DNA of 40,169 nucleotides from Saprospiraceae bacterium (GTDB taxonomy: Bacteria; Bacteroidota; Bacteroidia; Chitinophagales; Saprospiraceae): contig JALSPK010000099.1 of assembly GCA_026986005.1 (NCBI GenBank), positions 1-40,169 on the forward strand, written 5' to 3'. The notes beneath the pieces were generated by a model. That model saw only the letters and a program-made list of their open reading frames with translations, had not been told where the DNA came from and ran no database searches. The number at the start of each line of letters is the position of its first letter. Positions within the stretch are counted from its first letter, which is position 1. Made by a program: the position numbers and the translations under genes. This document shows positions 36,241-40,169 of this stretch, in pieces.

Positions 36241-37143
36241 ATGCGTAAATTAATTTTTATTTTTGTATTAATATCATTTTTTTCAACTCGTATTTTTTCT
36301 CAAGAATTTAAAGTAAAGGTTACAGTTCAGACTCCAAAGCTAAAATTAGTTGATCCTAAGGTTTTTAAGCTAATGGAAAAGTCAATTAATGAGTTTTTCA
36401 ACAATTCAAAATGGACAGTAGATGACTATGAAGATTACGAAAAGATTGAAGCAAATATATTGATAAATATTACAAATGAAACTTCCTCTACATCATTTGT
36501 AGCTGATTTTTCGATTCAATGCCTACGACCTGTTTACAATAGTAATTACAAAACAGTTACTTTAAATTGGATTGATAAAGGATATTCATTTGTTTATGAA
36601 GAACTTCAACCTATTGATATCAGTACTACTGTTTTTATTGATGATCTGTCCGCAATACTTTCATTTTATGGTTATTTTATGCTTGGTCTGGATTATGATT
36701 CTTTTGCAACAATGGGAGGTGACAGATATTTTGATAAAGCAAGGGAAGTCGTTGATAATGTTCCTTTGACCAATCAAAATATTAAATCGTGGCATATTAA
36801 TGGCAAAAAAGATAATAGATATTGGATGGTTGATTATATGAGAAATCCCAAATTTCGTAACTACAGACAATCTTTTTATGAATATCATCGAATGGGATTA
36901 GATATTATGAGCGAAGATCCGGCTAAAGGAAGAGCTGTAATTATTAGTGCTTTGAAAGAAGTTGGACGACTTTCTGATTTGTATCCTCAAAATGCAGTTG
37001 TGAAATTGTTTGTCAATGATAAAAGGGATGAATTGGTTGAGATATTTAAAGGAGCAGGTTATGCTCAACGTAATTCTGTTTATAATCTTCTGTCTAAAAT
37101 TGATCCGTCCGGTATTGATAGGTACAAGGATATAATCAGATAG
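36241..37143 (+). CDS. DUF4835-family secreted protein
   Basis: 300 residues with a signal peptide ending IFSQ (about residue 20). The body resembles DUF4835 proteins: LMEKSINEFFNNSKWT, an ILINIT strand, STSFVADFSIQCLRPVYNSNYKT, LSAILSFYGYFMLGLDYDSFATMGGDRYFDKA and the RNYRQSFYEYHRMGLDIM stretch. These proteins follow coaBC in many Bacteroidota and have no known function; a periplasmic or outer-membrane assembly role is a guess from the bamD neighbourhood. purN begins 8 bp after its stop. Confidence 0.82.
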   Translation: MRKLIFIFVLISFFSTRIFSQEFKVKVTVQTPKLKLVDPKVFKLMEKSINEFFNNSKWTVDDYEDYEKIEANILINITNETSSTSFVADFSIQCLRPVYNSNYKTVTLNWIDKGYSFVYEELQPIDISTTVFIDDLSAILSFYGYFMLGLDYDSFATMGGDRYFDKAREVVDNVPLTNQNIKSWHINGKKDNRYWMVDYMRNPKFRNYRQSFYEYHRMGLDIMSEDPAKGRAVIISALKEVGRLSDLYPQNAVVKLFVNDKRDELVEIFKGAGYAQRNSVYNLLSKIDPSGIDRYKDIIR

Positions 37144-37151
37144 CATTACCC

Positions 37152-37715
37152 ATGAATATCGCTATATTTGCATCAGGGCAAGGTACTAACGCAGAAAATA
37201 TTCTAAATCATTTTAAAGATTCTTCAATTTGCGTTAAAGTTATTGTTACGAACAATCCATTAGCAGGAGTAATTGATATTGCAAAAAATTATGATATACC
37301 CTTATTAATTATTGATAAAAATATATTTAATAATAGAATCAAATTTCTCGAATTACTTGCTGATTTTAATCTTGATTTAATAGTTTTGGCCGGATTTTTA
37401 TGGTTAATTCCTGCTTTTCTTATTAATAAGTATAAAAATCAAATAATCAATATACATCCTGCACTATTACCTCGTTATGGAGGTAAAGGAATGTATGGCA
37501 TGAAAGTTCATCGGAGTGTTAAAGAATCAGGAGATAAATCAACGGGGATTACTATTCATTATGTCAATGAGCATTATGATGAAGGAAATATCATTTTTCA
37601 AGCAAATGTAAAAATAATTAAAAGCGATACTCCTGAACAAATCGCTACTAAGGTTCATGAACTTGAATATAAATACTTCCCATTAGTTATACAAGACTTA
37701 CTAAAGGAAAAATAA
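37152..37715 (+). CDS. purN: Phosphoribosylglycinamide formyltransferase
   Basis: 187 residues. PurN transfers a formyl group from 10-formyl-tetrahydrofolate to GAR in purine synthesis. It begins with the phosphate-binding IAIFASGQGTNAENIL, and has the catalytic residues Asn100 and His102 (NIHPALLPRYGGKGMYG) and Asp143 (HYDEGNII), at the spacing of the E. coli enzyme. It is 8 bp after the DUF4835 gene, where recN is often found in related genomes (from memory), and 4 bp ahead of the next gene. Confidence 0.94.
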   Translation: MNIAIFASGQGTNAENILNHFKDSSICVKVIVTNNPLAGVIDIAKNYDIPLLIIDKNIFNNRIKFLELLADFNLDLIVLAGFLWLIPAFLINKYKNQIINIHPALLPRYGGKGMYGMKVHRSVKESGDKSTGITIHYVNEHYDEGNIIFQANVKIIKSDTPEQIATKVHELEYKYFPLVIQDLLKEK

Positions 37716-37719
37716 TTAT

Positions 37720-38250
37720 ATGAAATCACTATTATTGATATATACCTTGTTGTTTACTCAAGCATTGAATTGGATTAGTTACGCTGACAAAGAATCAGCT
37801 TTTACCGCTTATTTCCCTGCAAAACCTGTTACAAAGGAGAAAATAATTAGAACTGATATAGGTGAAACAATGATCAATACCGTGTTTTTAGCTTCAGCCC
37901 CCGATTCTACTCAAAATTCACTATATTTACTGAACTATTACAAATTGGATGAGATTATTTTCTTTGGAGATAGTGCAATGACAAAACAGGATTATCTATT
38001 AAATACCCTGAATAATATAAAAGACAATCTTAATGCTGAGCTATTATATTCAAATCCAACGACAGACAAAGGTTGCCCTACTGTTATATATCGTCTAGAA
38101 CTGCAAAAAGGCGATAAAGTAATGAAAGGTAAACTTATCTTATCAAACTCTTATTTTTATTCTCTTCAAGTTTTTTCCACCAAGAAATACTCCTTGAATA
38201 AGAATATGGATAAATTTCTAGATTCTTTTAGTTTCAAAACCTGCGATTAA
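37720..38250 (+). CDS. Hypothetical exported protein (PsbP/DcrB-like)
   Basis: 176 residues, no firm family. The N-terminus (MKSLLLIYTLLFTQALNW) is hydrophobic, a likely signal peptide. ESAFTAYFPAKPVTKEK..IGETMINTVFLAS and the final FLDSFSFK resemble the strand pattern of small PsbP/DcrB-like domains (a short anti-parallel sheet with the F-x-x-x-FP-x-x-P motif). It starts 4 bp after purN, so it is probably in the same transcript. It ends 4 bp before the 24-bp element remnant. Confidence 0.6.
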   Translation: MKSLLLIYTLLFTQALNWISYADKESAFTAYFPAKPVTKEKIIRTDIGETMINTVFLASAPDSTQNSLYLLNYYKLDEIIFFGDSAMTKQDYLLNTLNNIKDNLNAELLYSNPTTDKGCPTVIYRLELQKGDKVMKGKLILSNSYFYSLQVFSTKKYSLNKNMDKFLDSFSFKTCD

Positions 38251-38253
38251 ATT

Positions 38254-38277
38254 GTATCTGTCGATAAAGTTAGATAC
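38254..38277 (+). mobile_element. 24-bp remnant of the MITE-like element, copy D
   Basis: GTATCTGTCGATAAAGT (38254-38270) differs from the 17-bp terminal repeat GTGTCTGTCTATAAAGT at two positions, and is followed by TAGATAC, like the other end's CAGACAC. The outer 6 bp (GTATCT...AGATAC) form an inverted repeat. It fills the 30-bp gap between two convergent genes. A relic with its interior deleted is the simplest reading; with such a short match chance is not excluded. Confidence 0.5.
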
Positions 38278-38280
38278 TAA

Positions 38281-39477
38281 TTATTTTCTTCCTGGATAAA
38301 CCTCCAGAGCTTCTTTTAATACATTCATTGATTCTTTTAAGTCATTAACATTAAGTACGTAGCTGATTCTGACTTCATCCTCTCCTTTTCCTTTTGTTGA
38401 ATAAAAACCTGTTGCCGGAGCCATCATAACGGTTTTATTGTTGAAATTAAAATCTTCTAACAGCCATTTGCAAAATCTATCGCTATTATCTATTGGAAGT
38501 TTTGCTACAACATAAAAAGCCCCTGCTGGGTTAGGACAATATGAGCCCCTTATGTTATTTATGCTTTCGACTACAATATCCCGTCTGCTTAAATACTCTG
38601 AAAGCACCTCATCAAAATACGATTGAGGGGTGTCCAAAGCCGCTTCACCGCCTATTTGTCCATAAGATGGAGGGCTTAATCTTGCTTGAGCAAATTTTAG
38701 AGCAGTAGACATTAATTCTTTGTTTTTTGAAATCATCATCCCTATTCTAAAACCACATGCGCTATATCTTTTGGAGACGGAATCAATTAGTATAGTATTC
38801 TGCTCCAAACCTTCAAGATTCATAATAGAAAAGTGTTTTTTGCCGTCATATACAAACTCTCTGTATACTTCATCAGCAATTAGATACAAATCATATTTCA
38901 AAGCTAACTCTTTTAATATTTCCAATTCTTCTTTAGAATATAAATACCCTGTGGGGTTATTTGGATTACAGACCATAATGGCTTTTGTGTTGTTTGTAAT
39001 CTTTTTTTCAAAATCTTCAATATGAGGTAAAGCGAAGCCACTTTCTATTGATGATGGAATAGGAGTGATGGTAACACCAGCATTTACAGCAAATCCCAGA
39101 TAATTTGCATAGAATGGTTCAGGAATGATAATCTCTTCTCCCGGATTCATGATTGATTGAATAGTAAACAGCAAAGCCTCAGAAGCACCTGTTGTTACTA
39201 TTATATCATCAGCTTCGATGATGATGTCATTATCTTTGTAGTACTTCACCAGCTTATTTCTATAGGTCAAATTTCCTGCAGAATGCGAGTAAGCGATAAC
39301 ATTTTTATCATAATTTTTTATTGCATCCAAAGCTATTTGAGGAGTTGATATATCCGGTTGTCCAATGTTCAGATGATAGACATGCACTCCTCTGGATTTT
39401 GCTGCTTCAGCAAATGGGACTAATTTTCTTATGGGTGATTCGGGCATTAATTTCCCTTTTGTTGATATATTTGGCAT
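38281..39477 (-). CDS. PLP-dependent aminotransferase, class I/II (aspartate aminotransferase-like)
   Basis: 398 residues, fold type I. Key residues are the PLP-binding Lys236 in IDSVSKRYSACG, Arg244 in the same loop, the GASEALLF phosphate site (97-104), CNPNNPTG (170-177), and the ADEVYREFVYDG strand. The C-terminal DEVRISYVL holds the carboxylate-binding Arg. It resembles the I-gamma aspartate/prephenate-type aminotransferases; the exact amino donor is not clear. A second aminotransferase gene lies 33 bp upstream on the same strand, so they may form one operon. Confidence 0.9.
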   Translation of the reverse strand: MPNISTKGKLMPESPIRKLVPFAEAAKSRGVHVYHLNIGQPDISTPQIALDAIKNYDKNVIAYSHSAGNLTYRNKLVKYYKDNDIIIEADDIIVTTGASEALLFTIQSIMNPGEEIIIPEPFYANYLGFAVNAGVTITPIPSSIESGFALPHIEDFEKKITNNTKAIMVCNPNNPTGYLYSKEELEILKELALKYDLYLIADEVYREFVYDGKKHFSIMNLEGLEQNTILIDSVSKRYSACGFRIGMMISKNKELMSTALKFAQARLSPPSYGQIGGEAALDTPQSYFDEVLSEYLSRRDIVVESINNIRGSYCPNPAGAFYVVAKLPIDNSDRFCKWLLEDFNFNNKTVMMAPATGFYSTKGKGEDEVRISYVLNVNDLKESMNVLKEALEVYPGRK

Positions 39478-39510
39478 TTTTAATATTTTTGTGCGAATAT
39501 AAATATTTTT

Positions 39511-40169
39511 TTAATTTAACGTACTTTGATATTCAATTATTGATTCAGCGATTATTTTCACTCCTTCTTCTATTTGGTCAATATCCATATTTGAAAAAGA
39601 CAATCTGAAGTTATTGTTCTTTACTCCGGCAGGATCAAAAGTCTTACCGGAGACAAAAACAGCACCTTTCTCTATTGCGATTGGCATTATTTCCGAAGCA
39701 TTGAATTTGGGGGGCATTTCAAACCAGAAATAAAATCCCCCACGAGGTATATTCCATTTGATATAACTTGGCATATACTTTAATAGTGCTTCATTCATCA
39801 TATCACGTCTTCTTCCATAATTATCTCGTAGTTTGTCCAAATAAGGATAAATTGTACCATTGTTCAAAAATTCATTGGCAAGAACCTGAGTGAAGTTAGG
39901 AGAGCATGCATCCATAGCTTGTTTTATCAATTCGCATTTCTCATAGACTTCCTGATTTACTAATAGCCAACCTAATCTGAATCCCGGTCCTAAAATTTTA
40001 GAGAAACTACCAGTATAGCAAATTGTAACATCATCCGGATCATCGCATTTCATCGGTCTTACAATACCTTTTATCTCATTGTCAAAATACAAATCACCAT
40101 AAGCATCATCTTCAATCATGAGGATATCCTTATCAGCAAGAAATGATAACAAATCTTTCCTTTTTTGTT
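39511..40169 (-). CDS. PLP-dependent aminotransferase (2-aminoadipate/LysN-like), N-terminus beyond window
   Basis: The last 219 or so residues, open to the window edge; the visible frame begins QKRKDLLSFLADKDILMIEDD, part of the conserved large domain. PLP-binding Lys is in YTGSFSKILGPGFRLGW. The later region has PNFTQVLANEFL, a GGFYFWFEMP strand and the carboxylate-binding Arg in NNFRLSFSN. This pattern belongs to the aminotransferase family that includes 2-aminoadipate aminotransferase and GntR/MocR partners. It could supply a different amino acid from its neighbour at 38281-39477. Only the C-terminal half is seen. Confidence 0.87.
   Translation of the reverse strand, partial: QKRKDLLSFLADKDILMIEDDAYGDLYFDNEIKGIVRPMKCDDPDDVTICYTGSFSKILGPGFRLGWLLVNQEVYEKCELIKQAMDACSPNFTQVLANEFLNNGTIYPYLDKLRDNYGRRRDMMNEALLKYMPSYIKWNIPRGGFYFWFEMPPKFNASEIMPIAIEKGAVFVSGKTFDPAGVKNNNFRLSFSNMDIDQIEEGVKIIAESIIEYQSTLN

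Overview
The window is chromosomal DNA of a low-GC member of the Bacteroidota. The evidence is direct: promoter-like TAnnTTTG boxes, secreted proteins with type IX secretion (T9SS) C-terminal domains, lipoproteins, and a bamD - omega subunit - coaBC - DUF4835 gene order that is typical of this phylum. A Saprospiria- or Chitinophagia-like lineage is a guess. There is no prophage, CRISPR array, tRNA or rRNA gene that I can see.

Layout. 1-3410 (minus): a large secreted surface protein, cut by the window edge, ending in exact 108-bp thrombospondin type 3 repeats. 3858-8212 (minus): SpoU-type rRNA/tRNA methyltransferase, DEAD-box helicase, cutA and pyrG. 8620-9234 (minus) and 9257-13634 (plus): a Nudix hydrolase divergent from pyrE, M42 aminopeptidase, panB, a TraB/GumN protein and a histone-deacetylase-like hydrolase. 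13717-19818 (minus): a bidirectional NAD-linked [NiFe]-hydrogenase operon, hoxF-hoxU-hoxY-hoxH, followed by its maturation protease and a dihydroorotate-dehydrogenase-like flavoprotein. 20405-23336 (plus): a GMC oxidoreductase and an aldehyde dehydrogenase, a likely alcohol-to-acid pair. 23562-24788 (minus): xseA. 24975-38250 (mostly plus): DUF1573 lipoprotein, a 1412-residue T9SS beta-propeller protein (minus), thioredoxin-glutaredoxin fusion, lone groES, outer-membrane barrel, ybaB, LamG T9SS protein, bamD, rpoZ, coaBC, DUF4835, purN and a hypothetical protein. 38281-40169 (minus): two class I/II aminotransferases, the second cut by the edge.

The most notable signals outside the genes are copies of one small inverted-repeat element. 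Two full 160-bp copies (3618-3777 and 23403-23562) are about 94% identical in opposite orientation and carry 17-bp terminal inverted repeats. Truncated copies lie at 23350-23396 and 31883-31939, and a 24-bp remnant at 38254-38277. They carry no gene and sit in intergenic gaps, often exactly filling the gap between convergent genes. They look like a non-autonomous MITE-type family whose parent transposase is not in this window.

The hydrogenase is the main metabolic feature. HoxH and HoxY form the H2-splitting module, and HoxF and HoxU the NAD(H) diaphorase. The NuoE-like domain of HoxF has lost all four cluster-binding cysteines, no hoxE is present, and no hyp maturation genes are in the window.
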